Shown: positions 16,160 through 25,528, counted from the stretch's first letter. The stretch is 64,000 bases of DNA from Bacteroidales bacterium (GCA_017962375.1 JAGCVJ010000015.1:62001-126000); one strand, 5' to 3'. Numbers and translations are program-made. Notes: generated from the sequence alone by a model not told the origin.

Positions 16160-18333
16160 ACATATTCTTCAGAGTAAGAGTCAACACCAAGCCGGGCGAG
16201 GAAGTCTTCATCACAGGCTCCTCCCCTCTTCTTGGCAACTATTATCCCGACAAGGCGTTCAAGATGGAAGACGCCGGACAGAATTCTGCCGGGGAAACGC
16301 TTTGGGAGGCCAGGCTGCTGTTTGACTCGCTGAAAGAAAGAGTTCTGTTCTACAAGTATTTCGTCAAAAGCACGGACGGCACTATCACCTACGAGGTTGG
16401 CGGCGGAAGAAGGCTCGCCCTGAACTCCGCCACTTCAAAAATCGAAAGTATAGACCACTGGCAGGAATATACAGAGGAGGCTCCTTTCCTCACCGACCCT
16501 TTCGCCCATGTTTTCTACGGTTCCACTTACAGCCCTTACACCCAGACACACAACAAAAACTACGAGCTTATAATCAGGGCCGTTGTGCCTAACGTGCCTA
16601 AAGACTGCAGGATAGTGCTTTGCGGAGAAGGCAAGAGGCTCGGAAACTGGAGGCCTGAGCACGGCGTGAAAATGGCAAGGCTGAAAGGCCTCAAGTGGAT
16701 TGCCAGCTTCTCCACCGAAGGCCTTGAGGGCCAGACCTGGAAATACAAGCTGGCTATGGTGAACCAGAAAACCGGAGAAGCAATCTTTGAAACTCTTCCC
16801 GAAGACAAGGAAAGAGAGTTTCTGATTCCGAAAATCGGGAGGAACGAAACGGTCATAAAGGAGCATTCTCAGGTAAAGTTCCCTCCTGCCAAGCGCAAGT
16901 TTTCAGGATGCGTTGTTCCTATTTTCTCCATAAGGACAGAAGCAAGCAGCGGATGCGGCTGCATAGAAGACCTGAAGACTATAATAGACTGGACTAGGAA
17001 AACCGGAATGAAGGTGGTGGAGATTCTCCCTGTGAATGACACAGCCCACAATTTTAGCGGAGCCGACTCAAACCCTTACAGATGCATTACCTCGCTGGGA
17101 ATAAACCCTCTGTATCTATCTCTGGACCTGATGAGTCTGACCGACAAGCAGAAGGAAAAGGAAGCCCGCAAAGAGATGAAATCCCTCAACCGCAGGGCTA
17201 CCGTAGACTATGAAGACCTCTACTACTTCAAGAAAAAATATCTGGAAGACATATTTGCCGAAAGGGGCAAGAAAGATGCCGCCCATCCGGACTTCTACAA
17301 GTTCCTCAACGAGCATAGAGACTGGGTTTACGGCTATGCTTTATTCAGCGCCCTGAGAGACACTTACAAGACTGCCGACTTCACGCGTTGGGATTCTTTC
17401 AGCAAATATTCGGAAGACATATCCCAGGCGTTCGGAGGCAGGACTCTCAGCAAGACCTACGCCGCCGCCCATTCCGTTCTGGGAAGGTTCAACTGGGAAA
17501 CTATCCAGAAAATCCACCAGAAAACACAGTTCTACATCTGGCTGCAGTTCCACCTGTTCAGCCAGTTGAACGATATGATCAAATACGCTCACTCAAACGG
17601 CATCGCGATAAAAGGAGAGCTCCAGATGAGAGTACTGAAAAACAGTGTGGACACCTGGAAATTCCCTCATCTTTTCAAAGCCGAGTCGAAGGACGGATTT
17701 GCCGTCTTCAACTGGAAAGCCCTGGAGGAGGAAAACTATATGTGGTGGAAAAAGCGCATGAGGGTAATGAGCTGGTATCTCGATATCTACAGCATTAGCC
17801 AAGAAGATGTCTGCACCAAGGAAGAAGAACCTCTCTATAACAAAATGATACCTCAGCTGGCGGCCACATCCAATATGATGGGCTGGGGCAACGGCTGGGA
17901 GAGCCTGAGGCTTCTGCCTATGTCCAAAGCCGAGGACAATCCGGAAACTCCTTACCTGGGCACCGTCTATTCCTCCACTCCTCAGTCAAAGACACTCAGA
18001 ATGTGGCTCGGGGAAAAGAACAAAACCATCAGTTTCACATCCGAAGACAAAAAGCAGACTTTCTTCGATGCCACACAGCAAGAGTGCATCGCCGAGATTG
18101 AAAGCATACTGAAAAAAGACAGCATGTTCGCCATGGTTTCCATCCAGGACTGGATGAGCCTGGACTCAAAGCTAAGGAGCCGCTTCCCTTATTCCGAAAG
18201 AATCAACAATCCGGAGGGAAAAGACCAAGTCTGGAAATACCGCATGCACATAAATGCAGAGAGCCTGCTAAGTGCAGACTCTCTCAACAGTCTTATTTCC
18301 AAACTCATCACCGATTCCAAAAGAGAGGAATAA
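16156..18333 (+). CDS. CBM20-GH77 (4-alpha-glucanotransferase-like) protein with lost catalytic motifs
   Basis: 725 residues. Two CBM20-type starch-binding modules lie at about 1-100 and 132-230. A GH77-like barrel follows, with recognisable LPVNDTA (291), NPYRCITSLGINPLYLSL (306), GIAIKGELQ (482), FNW (518) and a C-terminal INNPEGKDQVWKYRMH. The catalytic positions of amylomaltases are missing. YRIDH (nucleophile Asp) reads YSISQ at 545-549, THD (stabilising Asp) reads TPQ at 608-610, and the usual segment between nucleophile and acid/base motif is mostly deleted. Bacteroidales homologues with this layout are about 850-900 residues. The frame is intact, so I read it as a glycogen/maltodextrin-binding pseudoenzyme rather than an active transferase. 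It is coupled to the flippase-like gene. Confidence 0.82.
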   Translation: MNIFFRVRVNTKPGEEVFITGSSPLLGNYYPDKAFKMEDAGQNSAGETLWEARLLFDSLKERVLFYKYFVKSTDGTITYEVGGGRRLALNSATSKIESIDHWQEYTEEAPFLTDPFAHVFYGSTYSPYTQTHNKNYELIIRAVVPNVPKDCRIVLCGEGKRLGNWRPEHGVKMARLKGLKWIASFSTEGLEGQTWKYKLAMVNQKTGEAIFETLPEDKEREFLIPKIGRNETVIKEHSQVKFPPAKRKFSGCVVPIFSIRTEASSGCGCIEDLKTIIDWTRKTGMKVVEILPVNDTAHNFSGADSNPYRCITSLGINPLYLSLDLMSLTDKQKEKEARKEMKSLNRRATVDYEDLYYFKKKYLEDIFAERGKKDAAHPDFYKFLNEHRDWVYGYALFSALRDTYKTADFTRWDSFSKYSEDISQAFGGRTLSKTYAAAHSVLGRFNWETIQKIHQKTQFYIWLQFHLFSQLNDMIKYAHSNGIAIKGELQMRVLKNSVDTWKFPHLFKAESKDGFAVFNWKALEEENYMWWKKRMRVMSWYLDIYSISQEDVCTKEEEPLYNKMIPQLAATSNMMGWGNGWESLRLLPMSKAEDNPETPYLGTVYSSTPQSKTLRMWLGEKNKTISFTSEDKKQTFFDATQQECIAEIESILKKDSMFAMVSIQDWMSLDSKLRSRFPYSERINNPEGKDQVWKYRMHINAESLLSADSLNSLISKLITDSKREE

Positions 18334-18342
18334 AAAGTCTGA

Positions 18343-19134
18343 TTATCGTTTATTCTCCGCATATTCTGCCGCGAGTTTTACAAGATGCTGGAACAGCGGC
18401 AGGAATGTGTTGTTGCCTGAATACACGAACCCTTCAGGGTGGAACTGCACCCCGTAAGATCTTCCGTCTTCGCTTTCAATTGCCTCGATTATTCCGTCCG
18501 GAGCCTTTGCTGTAACCTTGAAGCCCTTGGCTATCTTTCCGCAAGCCTGGTGGTGGAAGGAGTTCACGGCAATGCTCTCTGTCTTGAGAAGCTTTGCAAC
18601 CAGAGAGCCCTTGACTATATTGATTGTATGGCTGCCGTATGACCTCGGACCGTTCTGGCGGTGCTGGATGGCATTCTCAACCTCTGAAGGAATGTCCTGG
18701 ATCAGGTCGCCGCCCATAGCGATGTTAAGGCACTGGATGCCTCTGCAGATGCCGAATACCGGAATCTTTCTTTTAACGGCCTTTCGTATCAGCACCAAAT
18801 CGTAGAAATCCCTGTCCGGCACCACTTCTCCGAGGAAGCGGCTAGGCTCCTGGCCGAAGAGCAGAGGGCTCACGTCCTCTCCTCCTGTCATCAGAAGGCC
18901 GTCTATATGGTCGAGATACTCGTCTATTTCCTTTTCATTTGTGGTAATCGGGATTATGAAAGGAATGCCTCCGGCCTTCCTGACGCTTTTGATGTAAGTC
19001 ATCCCCACCTCAACGGTTGTTCCGTCAATTGAGCAGGAAATTCCTATAACCGGCTTCTTCTGGCTTTGAGCCAAAGCCGGTATGCAGAGCAGCAAAGCTG
19101 CCAGCAACATTATTGAAGAATAAAATCTTTTCAT
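18343..19134 (-). CDS. Exported class I glutamine amidotransferase-like hydrolase (PuuD/peptidase C26 type)
   Basis: 263 residues with a signal peptide (about 1-22, LCIPALAQ). The catalytic set of peptidase C26/gamma-glutamyl hydrolases is present: the nucleophile elbow FGICRGIQCLN, VQFHPEG with the His, and an upstream LLMTGGEDVSP. Homologues such as PuuD hydrolyse gamma-glutamyl amides. Here the enzyme is exported, so its target could be gamma-glutamyl peptides or folate polyglutamates in the periplasm. It starts 12 nt after the serine hydrolase gene and probably shares its promoter. Confidence 0.85.
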   Translation of the reverse strand: MKRFYSSIMLLAALLLCIPALAQSQKKPVIGISCSIDGTTVEVGMTYIKSVRKAGGIPFIIPITTNEKEIDEYLDHIDGLLMTGGEDVSPLLFGQEPSRFLGEVVPDRDFYDLVLIRKAVKRKIPVFGICRGIQCLNIAMGGDLIQDIPSEVENAIQHRQNGPRSYGSHTINIVKGSLVAKLLKTESIAVNSFHHQACGKIAKGFKVTAKAPDGIIEAIESEDGRSYGVQFHPEGFVYSGNNTFLPLFQHLVKLAAEYAENKR

Positions 19135-19146
19135 ATCTGTATTCTT

Positions 19147-20799
19147 TTATTTTCTGGTCCAGCCGCCGAAAGCCTTTTCCTCTCCCTCGCCGAACTCCTG
19201 GTCAAATCCTGTAACCTTGCCGTCTTCCATCCTGAAAGTCAGCTCAAAGCCGTGTCCGTCGCTACGGAAGATGTAGGTTGTGCCGCTCTTGTGCTTGAGC
19301 TCTTTCTTCCACTCTTTCACTCCGGCGTATTTTGCAGGGATGCGGAAAAGCTTGCCTTTCTCGTAAGTGATGATTATGTCTCCGAACGGAGCCTCTTTGG
19401 TGTAAGTTCCTGCAAAGATGCTCTTGTCTGCAACTTCAGGCTTAACCTCCGGTTTTTCCTTGGCTTTCTGCTCAGCGATAACTTTGTCTCTGTATTCGGT
19501 ATAGTCTTTCCAGTATTCTGCGCTGTAGTCTCTAAGCGGCTCCTCAGCTCCTCTTACAAGGTCGATGACTCTTCTCATGATGGCATATCTAGGATTGGCT
19601 CCAACCTCGCAGTTGAGCAGCACGCAGCCTGCAAGTTTCAGCTCAGGAACATAGTAGCAGATTGCGGTAACTCCCCATGAAGTTCCCGTGTGGAAGTACA
19701 GCTTGTAGTTGTGGTTCTGCTCTATGAACCAGCACATTCCGTAGAGCCTCATCATAGTGGAATCCTGGCTGGTGATTGTATATCCGCGGTGCAGAGGAAG
19801 TATTGCCTTTCTCGGCATAATGAAAGTTGTATCCACCACGTTTCCGTTTTTGTCGCGATTAACAATATAGCCGTTGTTGCAGTGGAACTGGGCATATCTG
19901 ATCAGGTCTTCAATAGTTGAGCAGAGGCTTCCTGCAGGGCCGATAACGGTCAGCCAGTTGAGGGCCTGCTCGTCTCCGTAAAGAGGAAGCACGGCAACTT
20001 TTCCGTCACCGGTATATGTCCAGTCGTGAGGAGTAACCACATCCTTTGATGCAGCAAATCCGTCTGCGTTCATTGTTGAGGATTTCATTCCCAGAGGCTT
20101 GAACACTCTTTCACGAACATTCTCTTCCCATGTCTTGCCCGTGTATTTCTCTATCAGCTTGGAGCATACCACAAAGGTTATGTTGTTGTAGTCATAGCCG
20201 GAGCGGAAGCTGAATCCTGGCTTAAGAAGGCCGAGCATTGTATAGGTCTCGTCTCTGTCGTAGCCGAGGTTGCCAAAGTATGTTCCGGCTTCGTCAACAA
20301 GACCGGTGGAGTGCAGCAGAGCATCTCTTACGAGCATGTTGTTTGTAACGTAGTCATCCCCGGGGAACATCCTGAAGTCAGGCAGCAGGTTCTTTACGGT
20401 ATCGGTCCACTTGAACTTGCCCTCATTCACCAGCTGAGCCATCACGGTTGCGGTGAAAGACTTTGATACAGAGGCTATCTGGAACAGTGTTGATGTCTTG
20501 ACCGGATCTCCCGGCTTGTTGACTACAGGAACAACTCCGGCCTGGGTGAACTTGCACTCATCATACTTCACTCCGGCAAAGCCCGCTCCATCAGCAGGCC
20601 TTAGTTCCTTCACTCCGTAAGCCTTCATGAAGACCACTTTGTTGTCAACCGACACGGCTACTGAAGCTCCTGGAATCTGCCAGGTTTCCATCACCTGCTT
20701 TACATAATCATCAACCTTCTGTGAAAAATCATCGTTCTGCGCGAACACAGGCGCCGCAAACACAAGCGCCATCGCTGAGACTAAAAGAAAACGTTTCAT
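19147..20799 (-). CDS. Exported serine hydrolase, beta-lactamase/class C PBP family
   Basis: 550 residues with a signal peptide (1-20). The beta-lactamase-type domain (about 25-400) has SxxK at S110-V-S-K113, a Tyr-x-Asn element in SGYDYNNITF, and HTG in YFHTGTSWG. About 130 C-terminal residues form a strand-rich domain like those following esterase/D-aminopeptidase homologues. It could be a D-amino-acid peptidase, esterase or carboxypeptidase; nothing points specifically to antibiotic resistance. A minus-strand -7 box lies at 20832-20825. It leads a two-gene operon with the C26 hydrolase. Confidence 0.87.
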   Translation of the reverse strand: MKRFLLVSAMALVFAAPVFAQNDDFSQKVDDYVKQVMETWQIPGASVAVSVDNKVVFMKAYGVKELRPADGAGFAGVKYDECKFTQAGVVPVVNKPGDPVKTSTLFQIASVSKSFTATVMAQLVNEGKFKWTDTVKNLLPDFRMFPGDDYVTNNMLVRDALLHSTGLVDEAGTYFGNLGYDRDETYTMLGLLKPGFSFRSGYDYNNITFVVCSKLIEKYTGKTWEENVRERVFKPLGMKSSTMNADGFAASKDVVTPHDWTYTGDGKVAVLPLYGDEQALNWLTVIGPAGSLCSTIEDLIRYAQFHCNNGYIVNRDKNGNVVDTTFIMPRKAILPLHRGYTITSQDSTMMRLYGMCWFIEQNHNYKLYFHTGTSWGVTAICYYVPELKLAGCVLLNCEVGANPRYAIMRRVIDLVRGAEEPLRDYSAEYWKDYTEYRDKVIAEQKAKEKPEVKPEVADKSIFAGTYTKEAPFGDIIITYEKGKLFRIPAKYAGVKEWKKELKHKSGTTYIFRSDGHGFELTFRMEDGKVTGFDQEFGEGEEKAFGGWTRK

Positions 20800-20824
20800 A
20801 TCCTATGCATATAAACTGTAAATA

Positions 20825-20832
20825 CAAATATA
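20825..20832 (-). promoter_or_regulatory. -7 box of the serine hydrolase operon
   Basis: TATATTTG on the minus strand lies 25 nt before the ATG at 20799 and 12 bp from the divergent radA box. Confidence 0.55.
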
Positions 20833-20844
20833 ACTTTTTGTTTC

Positions 20845-20852
20845 TAAATTTG
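20845..20852 (+). promoter_or_regulatory. -7 box of radA
   Basis: TAAATTTG ends 16 nt before the radA ATG at 20869. Confidence 0.55.
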
Positions 20853-20868
20853 CAGAAAGCATTAAACT

Positions 20869-22242
20869 ATGGCAAAGGTCAAGAAAGCGTTTTTCTGCAA
20901 CAACTGCGGTTACGAGAGTCCGAAATGGCTGGGGCAGTGCCCTTCCTGCGGACAGTGGAATACAATGGTGGAAGAGGTGATAAGCCGCGGCGAAGGCCCT
21001 TCTTCCAAGAGTTTTACCGCCGGCGGCATCAACGCCAAGCCCCAGAGGCTGTCTGAAATTGAGGCCAGCGGCAATGAGGAAAGGATTTCTTTCGGCTCCC
21101 TGGGAGAGTTGGACCGCATTCTCGGAGGCGGAATGGTTAAAGGCTCCCTGGTTCTGATCGGAGGAGAGCCCGGCATAGGAAAATCCACCCTCAGCCTGCA
21201 GATTCCGCTTTCCAACCCAAACCTTAAAACTCTCTATGTATCAGGCGAGGAGAGCGCCCGCCAGATAAAAATGAGGGCTGAAAGGCTTGGGGGAATCCAC
21301 GATGGCTGCTACATCCTTCCCGAAACTTCTCTAGACAACATCATAGACCAGGCAAAGGCCATAAAGCCTGAGCTGATGATCATAGATTCCATCCAGACCA
21401 TCTTCTCCACCGCCGTTGAATCTTCTGCCGGAAGCGTTTCCCAGGTTAAGGAATGCGCCGTTTCTCTTCTGAGGTTCGCCAAGGAGACCAACACTCCTGT
21501 AATCATCATCGGCCACATCACCAAAGACGGCACCATTGCCGGCCCTAAGGTTCTGGAGCATATCGTAGATGTTGTCCTCCAGTTCGAGGGAGACACAAGG
21601 CATTCTTTCCGAATTCTCAGAAGCATCAAAAACCGCTTCGGTGCATCTGCGGAACTGGCTGTATACGAGATGACAGGAACTGGCCTCAGAGAAGTCCTCA
21701 ACCCTAGCGAGATGTTCATCTCCACCCATGAGGAAAGCCTCAGCGGCAGCGCCGTTGCCGCAATGCTGGACGGCACACGTCCGTTCCTGATAGAAGTGCA
21801 GGCCCTTGTATCAACCGCCGCCTACGGCACGCCTCAGCGTTCCGCCACCGGCTTTGATGTCAGAAGGCTCAATATGCTTCTTGCCGTCCTGGAAAAGAGA
21901 GTCGGCTTCAAGATCGGCGCAAAGGATGTCTTCCTGAACATCGCCGGAGGCATCAAGGTTGCCGACCCGGCCTGTGACCTTGCCATCATTATGAGCATCC
22001 TCTCCTCAAACTTCGATGTTGCAGTAAGCCAGAAATATACCTTTGCGGCAGAGGTTGGCCTCAGCGGAGAAATCCGCCCTGTTTCCCAGATAGAGAGAAG
22101 AATCGCCGAGGCGGAAAAGCTCGGCTTCGAGAGAATCTACATCTCCTCCTACAGCCAGAAAGAAGAAAAGCAGCACAAGAAAATCAAAGTCATCCGTGCC
22201 TCTTCAATCCCTCAAATCGTAAGAGATATCTTTCAGGAATAA
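20869..22242 (+). CDS. radA: DNA repair protein RadA (Sms)
   Basis: 457 residues. It has an N-terminal C4 zinc finger (CNNCGY and CPSCGQW, residues 10-30), a RecA-like ATPase with Walker A GGEPGIGKST, the RadA-specific KNRFG motif, and a C-terminal Lon-protease-like domain (GGIKVADPACDLAI, then GLSGEIRPVSQIERR). It is a helicase that extends recombination branches during homologous recombination. Its 3' end overlaps the convergent prmC gene by 10 nt. Confidence 0.97.
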   Translation: MAKVKKAFFCNNCGYESPKWLGQCPSCGQWNTMVEEVISRGEGPSSKSFTAGGINAKPQRLSEIEASGNEERISFGSLGELDRILGGGMVKGSLVLIGGEPGIGKSTLSLQIPLSNPNLKTLYVSGEESARQIKMRAERLGGIHDGCYILPETSLDNIIDQAKAIKPELMIIDSIQTIFSTAVESSAGSVSQVKECAVSLLRFAKETNTPVIIIGHITKDGTIAGPKVLEHIVDVVLQFEGDTRHSFRILRSIKNRFGASAELAVYEMTGTGLREVLNPSEMFISTHEESLSGSAVAAMLDGTRPFLIEVQALVSTAAYGTPQRSATGFDVRRLNMLLAVLEKRVGFKIGAKDVFLNIAGGIKVADPACDLAIIMSILSSNFDVAVSQKYTFAAEVGLSGEIRPVSQIERRIAEAEKLGFERIYISSYSQKEEKQHKKIKVIRASSIPQIVRDIFQE

Positions 22243-23120
22243 ACGGCTTTTGCAAAGCGGCGGCGGCCGGAAAGGTCTTCCAGGATGCTGATATTCTGGA
22301 AGTTTTTGTCATTCAGCATCTGCTGTATTTTATCGGCGAACAGAGGGTTGATTTCAAAGTAGAGAAGGCCTTCGGGGGTTAGGAGTTCTTTAGCCATCTC
22401 AGCGATTTTTTCGTAGAACAGTATTGGATTGTCATCTGGAACAAAAAGGGCTTCCTTAGGCTCGAAGTCCAGCACGTTCTTGTGCATTTGCTCCTTTTCT
22501 TTTTCAGCGATGTAAGGAGGATTGGAAACTATCACATCCAGCTTGCCTATAAAGGACTTGAGCATATTCAGGTCTCCATTTAGCACGTCGTATTTGAGGA
22601 ACATCGGCCATCGGCTGGAGTACAGGAGCTTCTGGTTCTTGGCGTATTGAAGGGCCGTGTCTGAAATGTCACAACCATATGTTTCAAGAGTAATGGCGTC
22701 AGAGAGTCTTTTATGCAGAGTCCATGCTATGCAGCCGGTTCCGGTGCAGATGTCGAATATCTTAAATGGTGCAACTTTCGGTTTGTTCTGAGTATTCTTC
22801 AGGTCTTTTAAATCGCTGATGATAAGGGTTACCAGTTCCTCGGTTTCAGGCCTTGGAATCAAAACTCCTGGACCGACCTTGAACTTTTCTCCGCAGAAAT
22901 ATTCAAAGCCTGAGATATATTGGATCGGCTCTCCGCTTGCAAGGCGGTCTATAACGTTGTTGCTGTCGCCGATTTCTGTTTCGGGATAGGTAATCTGTTT
23001 TGTGCGGGAGATGTTGAATATATCTTCAAGGGCCCTGGATGCAAGAGAGGCCGCTTCCTCTTTGCCGTAGAGCGGAAGCAGCCTTCTTTTGCAATCATCT
23101 ATGAACTCTCTGATTGTCAT
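22233..23120 (-). CDS. prmC: Peptide chain release factor N5-glutamine methyltransferase
   Basis: 295 residues from the ATG at 23120, chosen because it overlaps the tnaA stop as ATGA and begins MTIREFIDDCK; a longer frame to 23171 would run into tnaA. The SAM-binding motif is FDICTGTGCIAWTL, the substrate motif is VSNPPYIAE, and PGVLIPRPETEELV is the usual PrmC signature. It methylates the GGQ glutamine of release factors RF1/RF2. It is the last gene of the PBP1A-ddl-tnaA-prmC run. Confidence 0.95.
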   Translation of the reverse strand: MTIREFIDDCKRRLLPLYGKEEAASLASRALEDIFNISRTKQITYPETEIGDSNNVIDRLASGEPIQYISGFEYFCGEKFKVGPGVLIPRPETEELVTLIISDLKDLKNTQNKPKVAPFKIFDICTGTGCIAWTLHKRLSDAITLETYGCDISDTALQYAKNQKLLYSSRWPMFLKYDVLNGDLNMLKSFIGKLDVIVSNPPYIAEKEKEQMHKNVLDFEPKEALFVPDDNPILFYEKIAEMAKELLTPEGLLYFEINPLFADKIQQMLNDKNFQNISILEDLSGRRRFAKAVYS

Positions 23121-24493
23121 CCAAGTCTCTTGAGCTGGACGGTAAAGTGGCGCATCAGAGGAGCTTCCCATTCAATGGCAACACCTCTTGTGATGGTCTT
23201 GCGCCTGTCGTAAACGTTCTTCAGGGCAGCGGCAATAACCTTCATGTGGTTGTCTGTGTAAACCCTTCTTGGAATGGCCATTCGGAGAAGGTCCAGACCG
23301 CCGAAGCGGTTCTGCCTGGTTACTGGGTCACGGTCTGCAAGCATGTAGCCGATTTCGCAGGCGCGGATACCGGCCTCAAGATAAAGTTCACAGGTAAGTG
23401 TCTGGGCAGGGAATTCTTCCTTAGGAACATCGGTGAGCACCTTGTCTGCATCCACGAAGATGGCATGTCCGCCGGCAGGTCTCTGATAAGGAATGCCGTA
23501 CTCGTCGAGCAGGCTTGCAAGATACTGGACCTGATGGATACGGGTATGCAGCATGTCGAACTCGGTGTTCTCGTCAAGACCCTGGGCCAGGGCGTTGAGG
23601 TCCCTTCCGTTCATTCCGCCGTAGGTAACATAGCCTTCAAAAGGAATGCAGAAGAGCTTTGCTCCCTCGTACCATTCCTTGTTTCTGGTGCCGATGAAGC
23701 CACCCATATTCACCACGCCGTCTTTCTTGGCGCTCATTGTCATGGCATCTGCCTCTGTGTACATCTCAAGGGTGATTTCCTTTATGGTCTTGTCTGCATA
23801 GCCTTCCTCCCTTGTCTTGATGAAGTAGGCGTTCTCGGCAAAGCGGGCGGAATCCATCACTACAGGCACTCCGTACTTGTGGCAGAGTGCGCAGGTGTCT
23901 TTGATGTTCTTCATTGAAACAGGCTGTCCGCCAACGGTGTTGTTGGTAACGGTGAGCACCATGAAAGGCACGTTGCCCTTGTTCTCAACGAGCACTTTCT
24001 CAAGCTTTTCCAGAGAAACATTGCCCTTGAAAGGAACCTCCTTCTGGGTGTCCTTGGCCTCGTCTGTGGTTACGTCAATGGCCTTGGCCTTGCGGCTTTC
24101 TATATGACCCTTGGTGGTATCGAAATGGGCATTGCCGGGGATTACGTTGCCAGCCTTTACCAGGAAGGAGAAGAGAACGTTCTCGGCGGCCCTTCCCTGG
24201 TGGGTAGGGATGAAATACGGCATGCCGAAAATCTTCTTTGCCATAGCCTCGAACTTGTAGAAAGAGGTGGCTCCGGCATAGCTCTCGTCGCCGAGCATGA
24301 GCTCAGACCACTGGCGGTCGCTCATGGCGCCTGTTCCGCTGTCGGTCAGAAGGTCTATGTAAACCTGTTCTGCCTTTAACTGAAATACATTGTAATGAGC
24401 CTCGCCCAGCCACTTTTTCCTCTCCTCGAGAGTGGAGCGGCGGAGGGGCTCAACCATTTTTATTTTCCAAGATTCTGCAAAAGGTAGTTCCAT
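23117..24493 (-). CDS. tnaA: Tryptophanase
   Basis: 458 residues, matching the tryptophanase/tyrosine phenol-lyase family. Signatures are YIDLLTDSGTGAMSDRQW, FIPTHQGRAAEN, TNNTVGGQPVSM, and the PLP-lysine motif MSAKKDG (K257) followed by NMGGF. The C-terminal AGIRACEIG and RDP patterns match tryptophanase better than tyrosine phenol-lyase. It cleaves tryptophan to indole, pyruvate and ammonia. There is no visible TnaC-type leader. It lies 23 nt after ddl and overlaps prmC by 4 nt, so it appears to be expressed constitutively with cell-wall genes. Confidence 0.95.
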   Translation of the reverse strand: MELPFAESWKIKMVEPLRRSTLEERKKWLGEAHYNVFQLKAEQVYIDLLTDSGTGAMSDRQWSELMLGDESYAGATSFYKFEAMAKKIFGMPYFIPTHQGRAAENVLFSFLVKAGNVIPGNAHFDTTKGHIESRKAKAIDVTTDEAKDTQKEVPFKGNVSLEKLEKVLVENKGNVPFMVLTVTNNTVGGQPVSMKNIKDTCALCHKYGVPVVMDSARFAENAYFIKTREEGYADKTIKEITLEMYTEADAMTMSAKKDGVVNMGGFIGTRNKEWYEGAKLFCIPFEGYVTYGGMNGRDLNALAQGLDENTEFDMLHTRIHQVQYLASLLDEYGIPYQRPAGGHAIFVDADKVLTDVPKEEFPAQTLTCELYLEAGIRACEIGYMLADRDPVTRQNRFGGLDLLRMAIPRRVYTDNHMKVIAAALKNVYDRRKTITRGVAIEWEAPLMRHFTVQLKRLG

Positions 24494-24516
24494 ATATTTT
24501 GATTCGTTAGTGTTTT

Positions 24517-25527
24517 CTATCTCGGAACGAAGGCCTCTTCTATAAGGCTGGATATGAAGTCCTTGATGTCTATTCCGGCAACCCTGAGCATCTTTGGGAC
24601 GAGGCTCATCTCGGTCATTCCCGGAACGGTGTTGGTCTCAAGGAAGTAAATATGCTCTTTTTCCGTTACGATGTAGTCCATCCTGACTATGCCGCGACAT
24701 CCCATGTAGGAGTAGATCTGTTCCGTGAGGTTCTGGATCTTGGCGCTCAGCACCGGGGAAATTGGAGCCGGACAGATTTCCTCGCTCTCCCCCAGGTACT
24801 TGGCCTCGTAGTCGAAAAACTCCCTGTGAGTGACAATCTCCGTAACGGGAAGAGCCGTGATCTTGCCGTGGAACATGAAAACTCCACAAGTCATCTCCCT
24901 GCCTTTAACGGCTTTTTCTGCCAGTATGGTGCCGCATTCGGTGAAAGCCTTGTCAATTGCCTCTTGAAGCTCACTCTCAGTCTTGACCTTGGATACTCCG
25001 AAGCTGCTGCCGCCCACGGTTGGCTTTACAAACATAGGAAGGCCCACCTGGCGAATAATTTCGCGGAGAGAATAAGGCCTGTTCTTGCTGATGAAAATAT
25101 CGTCCGCCATCTTCACTCCGGCAAAGTCCAGGAACCTCTTGCAGGAATGCTTGTCAAAAGTAATCGCCGACACAAATGAAGAGCAGGAGGTGAAAGGCAC
25201 TTTCTGCATTTCCAGATAGCCCTGCAAAAGACCGTTTTCTCCCGGAGTTCCGTGAATCATAATCAGGGCAGCGTCCGGTTTTGTCTTTTCTTCCTCAGCG
25301 ATAAAGGAGAAGTCGTTCTTGTCTATGGTGACGGCGCCCTCGTGAGCGAGCACCTTTTCAACGGTCAGATTCTCAGGCGGAAGCACAAACCAGTCTGTTC
25401 CTTCTATGAAGACTATAAACGGGTTGTACTTCTGGCGGTCTATGTTAGCCAGAGTGTTAAGCGCGGAACGAACGCTCACCTCTCTTTCAGATGAGTCTCC
25501 TCCGCAAAAGACAGCAATTGTTTTCAT
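24517..25527 (-). CDS. ddl: D-alanine--D-alanine ligase
   Basis: 336 residues, ATP-grasp fold. Typical motifs are FCGGDSSEREVSVRSA at the start, HGTPGENGLLQGYLE, VKPTVGGSSFGVSKV, and the metal-binding FLETNTVPGMTEMSLVPK. It makes the D-Ala-D-Ala dipeptide for peptidoglycan stem peptides. Its ATG lies one nucleotide from the stop of the PBP1A gene, so precursor synthesis and polymerisation are coupled in one operon. Confidence 0.97.
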   Translation of the reverse strand: MKTIAVFCGGDSSEREVSVRSALNTLANIDRQKYNPFIVFIEGTDWFVLPPENLTVEKVLAHEGAVTIDKNDFSFIAEEEKTKPDAALIMIHGTPGENGLLQGYLEMQKVPFTSCSSFVSAITFDKHSCKRFLDFAGVKMADDIFISKNRPYSLREIIRQVGLPMFVKPTVGGSSFGVSKVKTESELQEAIDKAFTECGTILAEKAVKGREMTCGVFMFHGKITALPVTEIVTHREFFDYEAKYLGESEEICPAPISPVLSAKIQNLTEQIYSYMGCRGIVRMDYIVTEKEHIYFLETNTVPGMTEMSLVPKMLRVAGIDIKDFISSLIEEAFVPR

Positions 25528-25528
25528 T

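Noticed and set aside
18343-20799. Beta-lactam resistance locus
   Set aside because: The SxxK enzyme is much longer than a beta-lactamase, has an extra C-terminal domain and no linked regulator; esterase or peptidase activity is more likely.
24494-24516. TnaC-type regulatory leader peptide before tnaA
   Set aside because: Only 23 nt separate ddl from tnaA; there is no room for a leader ORF or attenuator.
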